Origin: Imbricaverruca yamaguchii
Lineage: Eukaryota > Arthropoda > Thecostraca > Neoverrucidae
DNA length: 64,000 bases
Direction of reading: 5' to 3'
Assembly: GCA_034440575.1 (NCBI GenBank)
Contig: JAOTOL010001343.1
Span: forward strand, 248,001-312,000
Position 1 is the first letter of the stretch, and every line of letters begins with the position of its first letter. The position numbers and the translations under genes were made by a program. A model generated the notes under the pieces. That model was not told where the DNA came from and did no database searches. It saw only the letters and a list, made by a program, of their open reading frames with translations. This document shows positions 42,859 to 56,324 of the stretch, in pieces.

Positions 42859-44925
42859 ATTCCTGTCGCACAAAGAGTATTTCTACCTGGAGTTCGCCAA
42901 AACTGCGTTGTGTCCTGTGCCGGAGACATCGGCACAAAGAGCAGAAAGGAGGCGTCTATTACCCTCGAGGACAATCCGAGTCGACAAAACCCCGTGCCGG
43001 AAGGCTGCACCCGAATCGGCGTCTTTTTTGACGTTTTCTCTGCTCGTTCTAAAGCCGTATCAATCAGGAGGCGGGGAATCGCGTTGTTGTGGCTTTTGTG
43101 AAGGTCTGCTCGAAGGTTGCGTCGGTGCCACATGCTACACCGACGGCTGCAGATGCCTATGAGGTGTTTTTCTTTTCACGGAAGAGGCTTTATTTTCGTC
43201 GTTCCGGACGAGTCGCTTCTGCATACGCACCTAAAAACCATACAGGCGTAACACAATTCACTTCCTGGACACAGCACTCTGGCCTCCACTGTTGGGATCA
43301 AGAATTCCGATGCCGTTGACAATGGAAGGGTGGGAGAGGGGCAAGGTCGAGATCACCGTAACTTATGGCACATAACAAACGCTCACGGGAAGCCGCCGGG
43401 AGGAATCCAATTGAGTCGGTTCACTCCACTTTGAAGACAGCTGCGTAATGAAGCTAAGGGATCGTTCGCAGCTCGACGAATCGAAGAATGCCTTCCGCAA
43501 AAAAGGAAAATGTTCCGTCGGGCGTTCAGACCTGGCTGTCGGATCCCGCCGGGTTTCCAAATATCGAACACAGATGGTGCGCTTGTGAGTCAAACGCGGT
43601 GGCCGTGCAGCGTAAACGCCGCACACTTGCTTGCTTCGCCAATATTCCTGTTATTGACTCACCCTAAAACCCCAATAATCATCATCATCAGTATTCCTGT
43701 TGTGAGGGCAGGAGCGGTTGACGGAGTTCGAGCGGATCTAGAAGAAAAAAGTTGAGTTAATCTGGGACGAACAGGTATAGGATGCGCTGAGTCCGACACT
43801 TCCGACAAGGAGGGCCTTGGTGCTGTCCTACCCGGAGTGATGTATGGGTGCTTCGATGCTGAGTGAAAGAAGCTGCTGTCTTTTCCAGGCACCATCAAGG
43901 AGGGCCGACCATGACACCATGGACACCATGGCTGGAGATCTCGGGTGGCTCGGGGTGGTCAGGTTCCCCTGGTTTGGTACCTTGGTAATGTTGGCTCTTA
44001 TATAGTTATCAGCTTATTGCAACCTAAGAGTGTGCTCCCTTTATTTATTCTGTCCCAAAAATGTCACAATCACATGCATGCAAACCGAAACCGGAAAATA
44101 ACCTACATCGTTCCATTTCCGAGCTCCATGACTACAATCGTCCCAGGCAAGATGGGACTTGTTGTATGAACATGTGCGCCGCAAGTACCGCTAATGTTAA
44201 TGACGTCACACACGTTCTATATATTTCATCTGAAGAAAGATTCCGCAGGATAAGCATAACTTGGCAGATCTTGCCAGCTTCGAATCGGCGATTTGGCGGA
44301 TCCGATCCAGAAGGGTGACGTCACACGAAAATTTTATACAGGATCCGAGCTGCAAACGCGCCCTAAATACCCGGCCGAAGTTGCGAGCGGCCGTGCGGAC
44401 CTCGTGTTTTGGAAAGCAGCACAGCTCCGCGTAAGTGGACGCTTTACGGGCACGGGCAGGTCACGCCACTGACACGAACTCTCCGGACGGAGAGGAGCTC
44501 TGCCCAGGTGTCGAGCCGAGGCCGAGTCGTCGGCGTGCTGGCGCGTCTGCCGACCACCCGGCGGTGGTCGACCGCGCCGCACGCCGGCGCCAGGAATGCG
44601 GCCCTCTTGCCGCCACCATGATCGACGGCGCCGTAAATGCCGCCGAAGTGTCACTGCCGTGACAGACGGCCAACTCGCCGCGAAAAGCCGGCATCGGCGC
44701 CGCTTGCGGACGGCGCACGCTCACTCGCGCCGGCCGACCCCGCGCGTTGGTGTGCTCTCGTGCAGGCCGGGGAGAGGCGGCGCGGTCACGGGCGCCACCG
44801 CCCGCCCCACAGCTGCTGCTCTCCCGGTGCGGCCGGCGTCCATTTTGCAGTGTGCCGGCGCGCGAGCATTGACCTTCACTGGCGGCGTGTGATGGGAGGC
44901 GGGCGCGGCGCGGCCGGTGACGGAC
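42859..44925. other. Spacer with a CpG-rich right end, no gene recognised
   Basis: Left part of ordinary composition. 44340-44900 is CpG-dense and could be a promoter-type island, but no exon is identifiable. Confidence 0.35.
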
Positions 44926-45185
44926 CGGACCAGACAGGACAGGACCGGACCGTACAGGACAGGCCCAGACAGGACCGGACCATACAGGACAGGACAGGAC
45001 AGGACCGGACCGTACAGGACAGGCCCAGACAAGACCGGACCATACAGGACAGGACAGGACAGGACAGGACAGGACCGGACCGGACCAGACAGGACAGGAC
45101 AGGACCGGACCGGACCGTACAGGACCGGACCGTACAGGACAGGCCCGGACCGGACCGGATCGGACAGGCCCGGACCGGACCGTCG
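44926..45185. repeat. 5-bp-based GGACA/GGACC satellite
   Basis: Runs of AGGAC, CGGAC and ACAGG are arranged in higher units such as CAGGACCGGACCGTACAGGA. The minus strand reads GTCC-rich. All frames are open. Confidence 0.95.
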
Positions 45186-46050
45186 ACCTCAGTCGCCGCC
45201 GGCCGGAATACGTGGTCGCCACCGCCTAGCCGGCCGACGCGACATGCGGCCAACACAATTCACCAGTCATTGGCACCGTCTGGTGGCTGGTCGGACGAGC
45301 TCCGCGCCATCCGCCGCGGCCGGCTCCACCGCCCGGCGCCGCTCTCAGTCAGCTGTTCTACCGCCGGGTCGGCACGTTCTCGGAAGCGCCACTGCGGTCA
45401 GCTGTGTAATCGCGAGCCGATAGCGGGACGGAGGGCCGACGCATTATTTTTGCAAAGCGAGCCATCACATTGATGTGTATTTGTGGTCGCGGAGGTGGGG
45501 TTTTAGTGCCGACGGGTCGCGCTGGGGCACCACTTGAATGTGGGAAAAGTAGCCCAGGCATATGACTGGTGCTAAATGGAAAAGCCACGACCTGGGGGAG
45601 CTCCAACGAGAATTACTGGAAATCCTTGAGAAAGAACTATAAATTAAGGATATCCATGGAAGCCGATAAATAAATAAATAAATAAATATATATAAATAAA
45701 TATATATATGTGTACATACATATATACCTACATTTTATGTCCAAATATCTTGCGCCGACAGACGAGTCCAAGGGTATTAGCGCCGACTATGACATGGAGG
45801 GGGGGCAGATAAGCGACCCACTGGCTGCTGGAACAGCTCTGTCACTCGCAGCCCGTGGACGTGAAGATCGGAAGCGCTGAACGGTGCAGGCAGCCATAGG
45901 CGTAGAATAATCCGGGGTTTATCTGCACTCTCTTCGATCGGCGCTAAAACTCCTCAAACTTCCGTTTTGGGCGGTGGCTTGTTTATTGGCCGAGGAACTC
46001 TGAGCTTTCGATTGGGTTGACGACAAACAGACCATATATGGCACCGGCAT
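45186..46050. other. Spacer with an (AAAT)n tract at 45668-45715
   Basis: ATAAATAAATAAATAAAT followed by ATATATAAATAAATATATA, possibly the tail of an unrecognised retroelement. No gene was found. Confidence 0.5.
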
Positions 46051-46052
46051 TC

Positions 46053-46332
46053 CGGCGGTTCCCGTCGGTGTCCCGTCGGTATCCCGTATGTATCTCGGCG
46101 GTTTCCGTCGGTATCCCGTATGTATCTCGGCGGTTTCCGTCGGTATCCCGTAGGTATCCCGGCGGTTCCCGTCGGTATCCCGTATGTATCCGGCGGTTTC
46201 CGTCGGTATCCCGTAGGTATCCCGGCGGTTTCCCGTAGGTATCCCGGCGGTTCCCGTCGGTATCCCGTATGTATCTCGGCGGTTTCCGTCGGTATCCCGT
46301 AGGTATCCCGGCGGTTCCCTTCGGTATCCGGG
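46053..46332. repeat. ~32-bp minisatellite, about 9 copies
   Basis: The unit is CGGCGGTTTCCGTCGGTATC then CCGTATGTATCT, alternating with a GGTATCC-ending form. Unit lengths vary slightly. Confidence 0.93.
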
Positions 46333-47988
46333 CCTGGCGGAGAGCGGCCTTGTGGCGGCCGACGCGACCGGCGGAGATGTTCCGGTGCCGCCCACACACC
46401 ACCCCGACCGGCACCGGTCTTCCCGCGCCGCCGCTGCGCCGCTTCACGCCGCGTCGCGTCGGAAACGTGTTATTTTGACACCGCTGCCGGCGTCGCTCTC
46501 GATTTTCAGCCGGCGTGGGAGTCTGTCGTGCCTGCATTGCAGAGGTTGCTTCACTGTTGTTGCAGGTGCTGGCAAGCGTGTTTGTTTCCCTGGAAAGAGT
46601 GAGATTTCAGATAACTTATTCGTGAGCTTAGCGAGGTTTCGACGGCCTTTCACCTGGTCTCCCATTCTGTCTGTTTGGGCTACCGTTCTGCCTGTTTGTT
46701 GAATTATCTGCATTCCATTGCGTCAGAATCCGTTGCTGGATGAATATGTATGAATTCGCTTCTTGGTTTCGCTTCGCACATATCGAAATGCATACACACT
46801 GACATTGGACGGGCTGCTATGGCAAACAACACACTATTTGTAGTGTATTTGAGAATTCTCCATCTGTACATGCATGTCGTATGTTGGTGTCGCTTCTCCG
46901 ACGCTTGTCAAGCAGTGATGACGTTTCATTTCCTGGACAAACTAACATGTCACCGAACGGTACCGTTGTGATGTATTGCTGTTTGCTAGAAGGAGCGCAC
47001 CGGCAGAATTCCATTGGAGTATCCGGCTATAATTGCTGCTAGATAAACGACAACCAAAATCTCCACTCTGGCATGGACGCTAGTTGCTGGGGAGCTCTGC
47101 AAATGCTGTTGTTGTACATGGGCTTAAATAGTTACCATCAGCTTCGATGAATTGTGCACCGAAACTCGTTCCAGCTGCCGATTGCAGAAATGGGCTGTTC
47201 CCAGAACACGATACCTGTATTCCTCCTGTAAATGGTCGGAGATGATAAAATTTTTAGGCTATTTGCGGATGTCCAAGATGTCGAATTTCGTTAGCTGAAC
47301 AAATCAACATTGAATGTGCCATGGAGTATGGAGTTCTGAGGGTAGCGCACGCTGTAAGCTTTTGTAGACATATTTACATATTCACAAATTCACAATAGAT
47401 GCGTATTCACAACAAAAAGAAAAAACAAGTAGGAGTTATGCGACAAATGCTTCGGATAGTGCTTCCTATTGTCTTCTGCGGCGGCTTGTTAATGTTATTG
47501 AACGATTTAATTGATCATTTTCATGTAAAGGACGACGTCTTTCTGGGCCTTTTATAGGTCTGCAAAGCCAGTTGGCTTTAAAACAAAACAAACAAGTCAT
47601 CCCCTCGTATTCTCGATGTCATCCGGGTCCACCTAAACTGGATTCGCCTGGAGATCTTCACCAATAAAACAAAACAAAAAACGCATCGAAAGTTATGCGA
47701 TGTGCCGCCGTGACTTTACAGCGCAATAAAAGCAGTGATTAAGGGTCGCAGTGAGGAAGCGAGCAGCATTGTTGTATTTCCGGTAAAAAGGTCACAGTAT
47801 GCTATAGATTATTCCAAAGTGGCCACAGCGCATTCATTTTATGTTATTTAATATGCCGTGCGATCACTTGGAAGTACTTCTGAGCATACGGCACATTTGA
47901 TATTTGGATGCACGATAAAAGCGACATTGCCATTCGCCGACTCGGTGTTCACGGTTTTCAATTTTGACATGTCCTGTTTGCTTCGCAG
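46333..47988. other. Spacer, no gene recognised
   Basis: Moderately AT-rich toward the right. Short AAAACAAAAC tracts lie near 47580 and 47670. If the exon at 47989-48131 is real, part of this is its upstream intron. Confidence 0.4.
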
Positions 47989-48131
47989 ACCTCGCTACTG
48001 ATAGCATACACGCCACCATACTGAAAATACAAACGTCGCTCTATGAGCATCCATCGCTTGGGAGGAGTGAATGCTTCAGACGGATAATTCTCCCGGAGTC
48101 CACCGACTGCCCATCACCCAAACAACTCGCG
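47989..48131 (+). CDS. Putative internal exon of an unidentified gene
   Basis: A good acceptor (TTTGCTTCGCAG) and a consensus donor (GCG|GTAAGT) enclose 143 bp open for 47 full codons, reading LATDSIHATILKIQTSLYEH then PSLGRSECFRRIILPE and a Cys-Pro segment. It would enter in phase 1 and leave in phase 0. No family is recognised, and no partner exon was found on either side. The call rests on the two splice signals, the open frame and protein-like composition. Confidence 0.35.
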
Positions 48132-48800
48132 GTAAGTGCCGTCTATTCATCTCATCCAAACCCACCACGCATCGACCTGATTCAGACCAGAACGGCGATT
48201 ACAGAGAACATCGTTGGTGGATTGTGTGTCCACATGTGGGTCCTGCAGTGAGTTGGGATGGGTCAGGAGTGGTGTGGTGTGTCCATATATGTGAACACGT
48301 AAGTCAAGATCGAAGCTTATTAAGTTGAAGAGTTAAGGATCACCATGGGATTAATGTGGCTGGTCAGTGGTCGATCAGGGCCCGATCGATGTAACCTTTC
48401 AAGTTGGAACCTCGTTTAAATAGTATTTACTGCGGAGGGATGTTTGGCCGTCCAGAAACATCCCCAGATTTCAGCCAGTGAAGTCAAGATGCTGCCCGAG
48501 TTTTATTTTCGTGATTGGCGGATTTCGGAAGTGTGGGAAGTGTTTTGGAATTGTGCATATTCAAACCGCATTTGCCCCTTCCAACTCGCATGTATGGATC
48601 CGCTCCTAGTTCAGTTCAACATTACACGGGGGGAGAAGTTTCACTGCGGGGGCTGTTGCCCGACAACTAAAATGTTCAGCTAAGTCCTGATTCAGGTGTA
48701 AAAATAAGCTTGTTATGACGCTTAATGTGTCAAGCTGGATTTATCGTAACCATTCACGTGTCAAACTCAGATTAATATGCCCGCTCGGGTGTGGAGCCGG
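48132..48800. other. Spacer or intron, nothing recognised
   Basis: An open frame at 48444-48683 has several Cys and aromatic residues but no motif and no clear splice boundaries. Confidence 0.35.
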
Positions 48801-49155
48801 ATATGGTGTGACCTTTCAGGCATTAAGCCTCGTGTGGTCGCTCAGATGAAGAGCCGGGAGTGGTGTGATCTTTCAGCTGTGGAGACTGGCATAGTGTCAC
48901 CTCTCAGATGTGGAGACTGGCATGGTGTGACCTCTCAGCTGTGCAGACTGGCATGGTGTGACCTCTCAGCTGTGGAGACTGGCATGGTGTGACCTCTCAG
49001 CTGTGGAGACTGGCATGGTGTGACCTCTCAGCTGTGGAGACTGGCATATGGTGTGACCTCTCAGCTGTGGAGACTAGTGTGATGTGACCCTTCACCTGTG
49101 GAGCCCGGTATGATGTGACCCCTCAGCTGTGCAGCCCCGTGTGATGTGACCGGCC
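48800..49155. repeat. 31-bp minisatellite, about 11 copies
   Basis: The unit is TGTGACCTCTCAGCTGTGGA then GACTGGCATGG. The central copies (48915-49045) are nearly identical and the flanks degenerate. Confidence 0.93.
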
Positions 49156-50800
49156 GGGTGGTCGGTGGCCGGCGGAGGGGGGGGGGGAGGCGGCAGCGGA
49201 CCGGCACGGTCGTGTGGCGGCGCACTGGCCGCGAACACCTGCGTCACGAGCGCCGCGCAGAACGTGCCGCGCCGACTGCACTACGCACCGCCGCACGGCT
49301 TTCACCCCAGCACACGTGCTGGCAACGCGTCGCGTCACGCCGCGTCACGCCACGTCACGCCGCAACCGAAAGGGCACGGCAGTTTGTTGAAATTCGCCCG
49401 CCGCCGCCTGTTTCCCTGGCGTGCTCGACGGAGCGGCAGAAAAGAACGCGGCCGAGTAAAATGCGCCCGCCGTTCGAAGGCCTGCCGCACGTGCATGCAA
49501 CCCACATGGCGGGACGGTTGGCGCGCGGCGGCGCCAATCACGACGCCAGATGGCGGCGCGGGGCACGGAACGCGCTGGTGGTCGGCCGGCGGTCCGGCGA
49601 GCAACGCCTGACCGCCGGCCGAACAGCTCCCACGGACGAAGGCCGCCCCGACCGCCGGTCACGGCCGCGAGTAGGCGGCAGCGTCGGCGAGCGCACACCG
49701 CCGCGGACGACGGCCGGGGACGATTAGTCTTGGGGTAAGTTGCCCGTATCACAATCGAAACAGTGTGGGTTTGAGTCTCACTTGTCGCTACTCTTCGCCC
49801 GCGACTAATCGGCGTGAGGGATTGACGACGCTACATGACTCAACGGCCGACGTGTCGTTACAAAAGAAAACCAACAGCGACGGTGGCCACTGACGGCGCG
49901 GCGGCCAGCGCGCGACCGCGTCGGTGCCGGCCGATGGTGTCGAGCGGCCGCGCCCTGACAGCGACGCCCGTTCAGCCGATGATGGACGGCGGCTGCCGGT
50001 CGTCACGGCGGGTGCGCCGGCGGCCGCGCCTCCTCTGCAGCCGTGTGGCCGGCGCTCGTCGGCCCAGCAACAGCGGTCCGGTGACAAGCGGCGGCGACCG
50101 GCGGCCGTGGCAGCCGATCAAGATCGCGGCAACCGCGGTTCCTGCCCTTCCTCGACTTCGGTCGCCGCGTTCGGCGAATGTCATTTCACTGCCGCGCTAG
50201 AAAGCGTGTGTCCTGAAGGCGCCAGCCGAGGCACTACCGGTGCGGCGGATTGGTGTTCGGCCGTGGCTGGTGTCCAAGTCCGCAGTGTGTGACCTTCATC
50301 TGCCACGGCTTTTCGCCACTGGGTGGTGCGCCGCGCAAGTAACACTGCTCAACGTGGCCTGCCGAAGTAGAAGCAACGCGATAAAATTCAAATTTAGCAT
50401 GTTTGGTGCCAAGATTGGCGTACGCAATCGGGTCTAGAGCGGGCTCCATCCGCTTTGATCGGATCATTTATATAATTGGAAGTGCGCAGATCATCGTTAA
50501 TCATGCAATCGAAGCGTCCTGAGCGTGAATGGCCTTATGATCACCACAAAATAAGCCACGGCTAAAAATTCAAATACTTAAATGCCATTGTCGTCGCGTG
50601 GTTCTTGAACCATCATATCCATCACATTCAGTGTGCTAAGGTGACTTTTGAAGATGGATGGCCCACCTTTTCTGAGTGCGGACGGCCCGCTTCTTCGGTC
50701 GGCTAGCAGCCTATCACCGACACAGGCAAGGCCTCATTTGACCGGTCGAAGTGGCCCGCTACCGGCCCACTTCAGGTCGGGCTGCTCGGCCCGACCGCGG
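49156..50800. other. CpG-rich stretch, no gene recognised
   Basis: 49150-50200 is very GC- and CpG-rich, with open frames on both strands and no motif. A GTGTGGGTTTGAGTCTCAC at about 49762 looks like a lone B box but lacks a partner A box. Confidence 0.4.
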
Positions 50801-50804
50801 CCTC

Positions 50805-51030
50805 GTCTCGTCTCTGCCACGTCTCTACCGCGTCTCTGCCGCGTCTCTGCCGCGTCTCTGCCGTGTCTCTCCCACGTCTCTGTCGCGTCTCTGCCGCGTC
50901 TCTGCCGCGTCTCTGCCGCGTCCTTGCCATGTCTGCCGTGTCTCTCCCACGTCTCTGTCACGTCTCTGCCGCGTCTCTGCCGCGTCTCTGCCGCGTCTCT
51001 ACCACGTCTGTGCCGCGTCTCTGACGCAAG
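50805..51030. repeat. 11-bp minisatellite, about 20 copies
   Basis: The unit is CGTCTCTGCCG, with CGTCTCTCCCA, CGTCTCTGTCG and CGTCTCTACCA variants. Confidence 0.95.
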
Positions 51031-51475
51031 GGTGCGGCTGGCCCGGCCGCTGATGCAGCCAGCTATACGATCAACATGGTCGATACGTCCTAAAGCCCAA
51101 ATGACTAACTCAGACGATAGGCTGCGCCAAATGCCACATGCGATCCACAGCCAGCCTGGCAGCCGGCAGATCGGCGACCCTGGCGCACTGACACACTCAC
51201 GGCGTTTCTCCACTTTTCGGGGAGGGGAGAGAGTAAAAATGTCGACTTGCCGCTGTCGCCTGCACTCCAGTCACGGCATGGCCTCTCGCGGTCCGTCTGT
51301 CGCTGGTTTGTCAGACAATAGTGGTGTGTGATGCGGGCGGAAAAACTCCGCACAGAGCACGATAGTGCCGAAAAACGAACACGGCGCTGATGCTACTGCA
51401 ACATCGGTCTGCACGGACCGTTTGAGCCTCGAGTGAAGGGTGTGGACAGTGGCTGAGGCAGGTTGGTGCGGTGGG

Positions 51476-51962
51476 GTGTATCTGTCCGTGTCGGGTGTAT
51501 CTGTCCGTGTATGGTGTATCTGTCCGTGTAGGGTGTATCTGTCCGTGTAGGGTGTATCTGTCCGTGTAGGGTGTATCTGTCCGTGTCGGGTGTATCTGTC
51601 CGTGTAGGGTGTATCTGTCCGTGTAGGGTGTATCTGTCCGTGTCGGGTGTATCTGTCCGTGTAGGGTGTATCTGTCCGTGTCGGGTGTATCTGTCCGTGT
51701 AGGGTGTATCTGTCCGTATCGGGTGTATCTGTCCGTGTAGGGTGTATCTGTCCGTGTAGGGTGTATCTGTCCGTGTAGGGTGTATCTGTCCGTATCGGGT
51801 GTATCTGTCCGTGTAGGGTGTATCTGTCCGTGTCGGGTGTATCTGTCCGTGTAGGGTGTATCTGTCCGTGTAGGGTGTATCTGTCCGTGTAGGGTGTATC
51901 TGTCCGTGTCGGGTGTATCTGTCCGTGTAGGGTGTATCTGTCCGTGTAGGGTGTATCTGTCC
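51476..51962. repeat. 19-bp minisatellite, about 25 copies
   Basis: The unit is GTGTATCTGTCCGTGTAGG. Copies differ almost only at TAGG versus TCGG and GTG versus GTA. Confidence 0.98.
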
Positions 51963-52061
51963 TATGATGTGGCAGTAGCTGTAGCCAAAGCTATGATAGG
52001 GCTGAATGGAACCCAGGCAACCTCAAGTCGCCGACCTGTGGTGTGGAAATCGAAGATCGTT

Positions 52062-52290
52062 TCAGACTAACCTGTGGTGAAGCTACCCTGTGGCATGGAT
52101 CTCTTATAGCGGCTCAAAGCAGCCTGTGGTCAAGCTACCCTGTGGCTTGGATCTCGTATAACGTCTCAGAGCAGCCTGTGGTCAAGCTACCCTGTGGCAT
52201 GGATCTCATATCAGCTTGTGGTATGGGTCTCGGAGAACGCCCAAAATCAGTCCGTGGTGAAGCTATCCTGTGGCATGGATATTACACGTC
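52062..52290. repeat. ~55-60 bp tandem repeat, 4 diverged copies
   Basis: AGCCTGTGGTCAAGCTACCC followed by TGTGGCATGGATCTC repeats four times, the last two diverged. Confidence 0.85.
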
Positions 52291-52299
52291 TCTAGCAAG

Positions 52300-55200
52300 C
52301 CTGTACAACAGCGATCCTATGGCTTGGACCCAACTTCTCAGACCAGCCCGTTTTCCCTTGTTCAGAGTCTACTCAGGCGCCGCCGTGGTGCCCAACTCCG
52401 CTGTACGGCTTGATGAATTCGACACACAGCGGAGTCTCCGGCAATCTAACGGATTATCTCTCTTCACTTCAGCACGTAATCCCTCCGCCAATAGATGAAC
52501 CCTCGTGTGGAATCCCTCTATGAATTGGAAGCTAGATTGAGGGACATCGGCGGCCCCACGGACTTGGGAGGAAAGTAGTTTTGGGGTTCAGTCTTTCCAT
52601 GCACGCCCATAGGCGTTATGTTACATTACACGACGTTTTGTGATGGGTGACGCGTCCCTCAGTCACCCTCCCCACTTGGCGCTGTCCATGCTGAGAGGAG
52701 GCGACCGCCAGATATGGTGTCTGTGCAGTGAGCAATGGCGTGATGTTCTGCTGGACTTCTTCCTTGGGCGGATGCTTCGACGACGAAGCGAAACGCCCTC
52801 TGCATGTGCATGTTGTGAGGTGTGCGGGAAGATCGGCTCTGCACACGTCGAGAATGTCTCGCGTAGCATCCCTGCAGACGGACCTGCTACATGTGGAGAT
52901 TTGCCAAAGGTTGCAATTAAGCAATTGAAGGCAATAATGGCGAATTGTGCTGGTGCAATATACTCTAATGTCCAAGTCCCACGCTGCGTCGCTCGAAGAC
53001 ATTCGATAATAGCCCGGCCTTGTGAAGTAATTCATGCCATGCTGTACATGCCTGGCACCAAGAAATAATGGTATCGCCGTTTTCAATTGCACGTAAATAT
53101 AGGCGTCCCGCACAGTGGTTTGATGTAAAGCCCGCGGCGAACTCTCTCACGGGTCCAGTTGCATGCACGAATGTGTCCGTTCGGATTAGCAAATTCCTCG
53201 CAGATGAGGTCGGGGCGCGGACGGCAGTCGACCGTGCGACCTCGGCCGCATGCCTGCACCAATGCAATCGTGATCGGCGGCCGTGGCCCGCGCCCGCAGT
53301 CCAGCCGCCACCTCGGCCACCGCCGGCGGCGGCGGCTCCCGAATTCCGTAGACAAAGCCGGCGCGGCGGTCGATCGCCGCCGTCGCGCCGGCCGCGACCG
53401 ATGCGGCCGCGTCGGGCCGTAATTGGCGGCCGCGATCCGGCTGGCGCCCTATCGGTTCGCCATCGCGCGCCGCCGCCGGCGCTTTCCCATGCACCTTGCA
53501 CGGCGCCGGCGGCGGCGGCCGGCCGGCCGGCGGCGTCTCGGCCCGGCCGTAACTCAGCCGGCGCGCAGCCGCCGAAGATCGCGGCGGCGAAAGGAACGGC
53601 TGCCGGCGGGCGGCCGGCCGGCGCTGCACGCAGCCGGCGTGATTTGCGAGCCGGCGAGAATGGGGGTCGTCGCAAAGGGCAGCTGCATGCGGTGGGAGCA
53701 CGGCAGAGAGGAGCCGAGACGTGACGTGCACCCCCGCCGAAGGCCGCGTGCGGCACAGGCAGCGCCGGCTGCAGTTCGGCTGCGACGACCGACGCGGAGT
53801 CGAACACACGTGAACAGTGCGAGTTGCGGTGGCTGCCAAATTCGGCACTCAAGACATGTCGCCAGGCCACTTCCAACCACGTCATCGCTAATGTGTGCCC
53901 TTTGTTGCGAAGGCAGCCGAGGTATTTACACGGACTACCGAATGCAATGCTTGGTCAGCCGCAATTAGCGCCACGTTAGCCAATGCCGTGACTGTTTGCA
54001 CAGCTGGTATTGCCTGAGCAATGCGATTAAATTCCTGGCCGCTGTTTTCTGGCTATATGGCTTTTACAGTTACCAGGATGACGTGAACAGTGCACGTTCA
54101 CGCTGCAGGAACACCAGGTGGTCTCTGTCGCTTGCTGTCTCGTATTTTTTCCGGCTGAACCGTAACAGAAAGCCCGAAAGGGCTGGACGAATTCACTGAC
54201 ACTACACACCTTTAGATATTCACAAGTCAAGTAATATTTAGTTCCCTGATTTCTTTCGATGGTTATCATGTGTATGGTGTGTCCATTTCTGTCTATTCAG
54301 ACGAGTAGATATTAATTCTGGAATTTCCAGGAGCTGTGCCGTCCCCTGTCGAATTTCTCCCACGTGCGTAAACACATCAAGGCGTAGTCATTCAGCCTAC
54401 AAAAAGTAGGTTGAAATGCACGTTGCAACGCGAACAAACATTTTAATGCATAAATCAGGATTGAAGCGTGTCGTGTTCTGCCCTTTGTACGGTTCCAGCG
54501 GCAATGGTATTAGCGTAGGCCGTTTTGGCTTACCAAACTGGAATGCCCTGGCGGATTTCCAGTTGGGCGTGATGAATAGTTAGTAGTTATTTTCGTCTTG
54601 AAACAGGATTGACACGGACAATGCTTCCTGAAATCCCTCCCCATTTGCATTTAATCGTTGCAAGCATAGTATGATGGTGACTGGTAGTAACGTCATTATA
54701 TTATGTTATATTATATTATATCATATTATGTGATGTTACCTGTAACATTATCCTTCAAAACATTAAAAGAGCTGATTAAAAACAATGAAGAGCAAGTGTT
54801 TTGTATGAAAACTGATGCAAACATTTGTCAGCATTTGGTATACTTAGCTTAGCTAATCATATAACTATTCATTTTCATCGAGCGTTTCCAGAGGCTTTCT
54901 GAAATACGATTTCACGAGCTAAGCGTTTGCCAAAGTTGGCTGCAACGTGAGGTGGTCGGGTAAATATAAGCATCGAAGGTAAGCGGAACTGACAGACAAT
55001 GTGGCAGCTTGTGTACGGAGTCCCTCTGCTTGAATCTAAATTATTTTTCCATGCGGCTTTATCTTAGAACATTACATTTCTTATAAAATACGCAAAAAAC
55101 ACACACACTAAGACAAGCATACACTTCCTTAGTGTGTTTTCATGTATGTGTGTACATATGAGGGTATGTGTGTGCCTACAGGTGTACGCATGGCTGTATG

Positions 55201-56320
55201 TGAGGACGTTTGTGTGTGAGTGTGAGTGTGACGTTTGTGATGCGGGTTTGGACATGGACGCGTGGCTGAGCGCTTGCGTGTGAGTGTGAGTTCGAGTGTG
55301 GATATGGACGTTTTCGTGAATGGCTGTAGCTGGGTACGGATGTGACTGTGATACCTGGGATGCACCGTGTTTTATTTTGCTTAGTTTATTTGCTTGATGT
55401 TACATAACATGTTGCCATAGACGTATTGAACCGATATTGCATTGGAGATACTACGGTGTTGTATGACGTAGATACCGGACTGATTATTTTGCCACTTGAA
55501 AATGTGCGACAAAATACAAAAGGGACGTTGTTTGATGCATTGTATGTTTCATGCAGGCCGTATACGTTATTTCATAGGGTTTCATGCATGGTGTGTCCGG
55601 CTTAGCAATACTGAAATTAAGTAAATCGGATTTCAAATGTATGATCTGATGAAATGGCAGCTCGGATTCGCTTGCGGCCACGCACAACCAAGCCCATCAG
55701 CTTCCGATATTTGTGGCGGCTTTATGGCCTGAGCTATGCAGGTTGTCAGGAAACTGGCTGGACATAAATCCGGCACATCTTGTTTGCAAGTGTGACGACG
55801 CACCCCTCACCCACCAGCTGTGGTGTTATTATGTGCCAACATTGAAGTATCAGTAGCCGATATGCGCCGAGTACAAGTCAGCTTCCATTGAAGCACATTT
55901 ATGCGCGACAAACGCACGTGACTTCGAAACTCTGAAACTCGGCATAGTGGGGAGGTATAATGCATTCCAAAGGCTCTGCAAAAAATAAACACTTTTTGTT
56001 AACTGCTTTCGGCAACATTATTGACCGTTTATGTGCAGGTTATACCAAGGTAAATGGAGCTGGCGTCTTGCGGCCTGGAGCTCCTGCTACAGGAGAAAAG
56101 TTGGGATGCCGAGATTTTAGTACAATGGCTTCCATGCAACGTCGACATCTGGGAGAATCGAATGCCTTAAGAAATCTGGCGCGATCCATTCTCCGCAATC
56201 CCTCACTGTGGCGCAGTTTGTGGCTCAAGGGCGCCGGGCGCACTGTGGACATGGCCTCGTGCTCCAAACGGAGGAGGCGATCTTCGGAGATTAACATTTC
56301 AAAGATGCGCCGGCTTCATG
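52300..56320. other. Spacer; CpG-dense core at 53240-53680, no gene recognised
   Basis: Long frames on both strands at 52965-53885 come from GC-rich, stop-poor DNA. 54690-54735 is an ATTATATT-type AT tract, and 55100-55370 is TG-rich. A minus-strand frame near 56297-56040 is charged and helix-like but has no recognised family. Confidence 0.35.
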
Positions 56321-56324
56321 ACAC

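Noticed and set aside
44461..45473. Frames rich in DRTGQ or SGPVL repeats
   Set aside because: Translations of the 5-bp-based GGAC satellite.
49735..49790. GGGTTTGAGTCTCAC as a tRNA gene B box
   Set aside because: No A box at proper spacing and no cloverleaf.
51476..51962. CRISPR-like regular short repeats
   Set aside because: 19-bp units abut with no unique spacers, in a eukaryotic context.
53068..53885. 306-codon (-) and 218-codon (+) frames
   Set aside because: CpG-dense, stop-poor DNA; both strands open, low-complexity composition, no domain.
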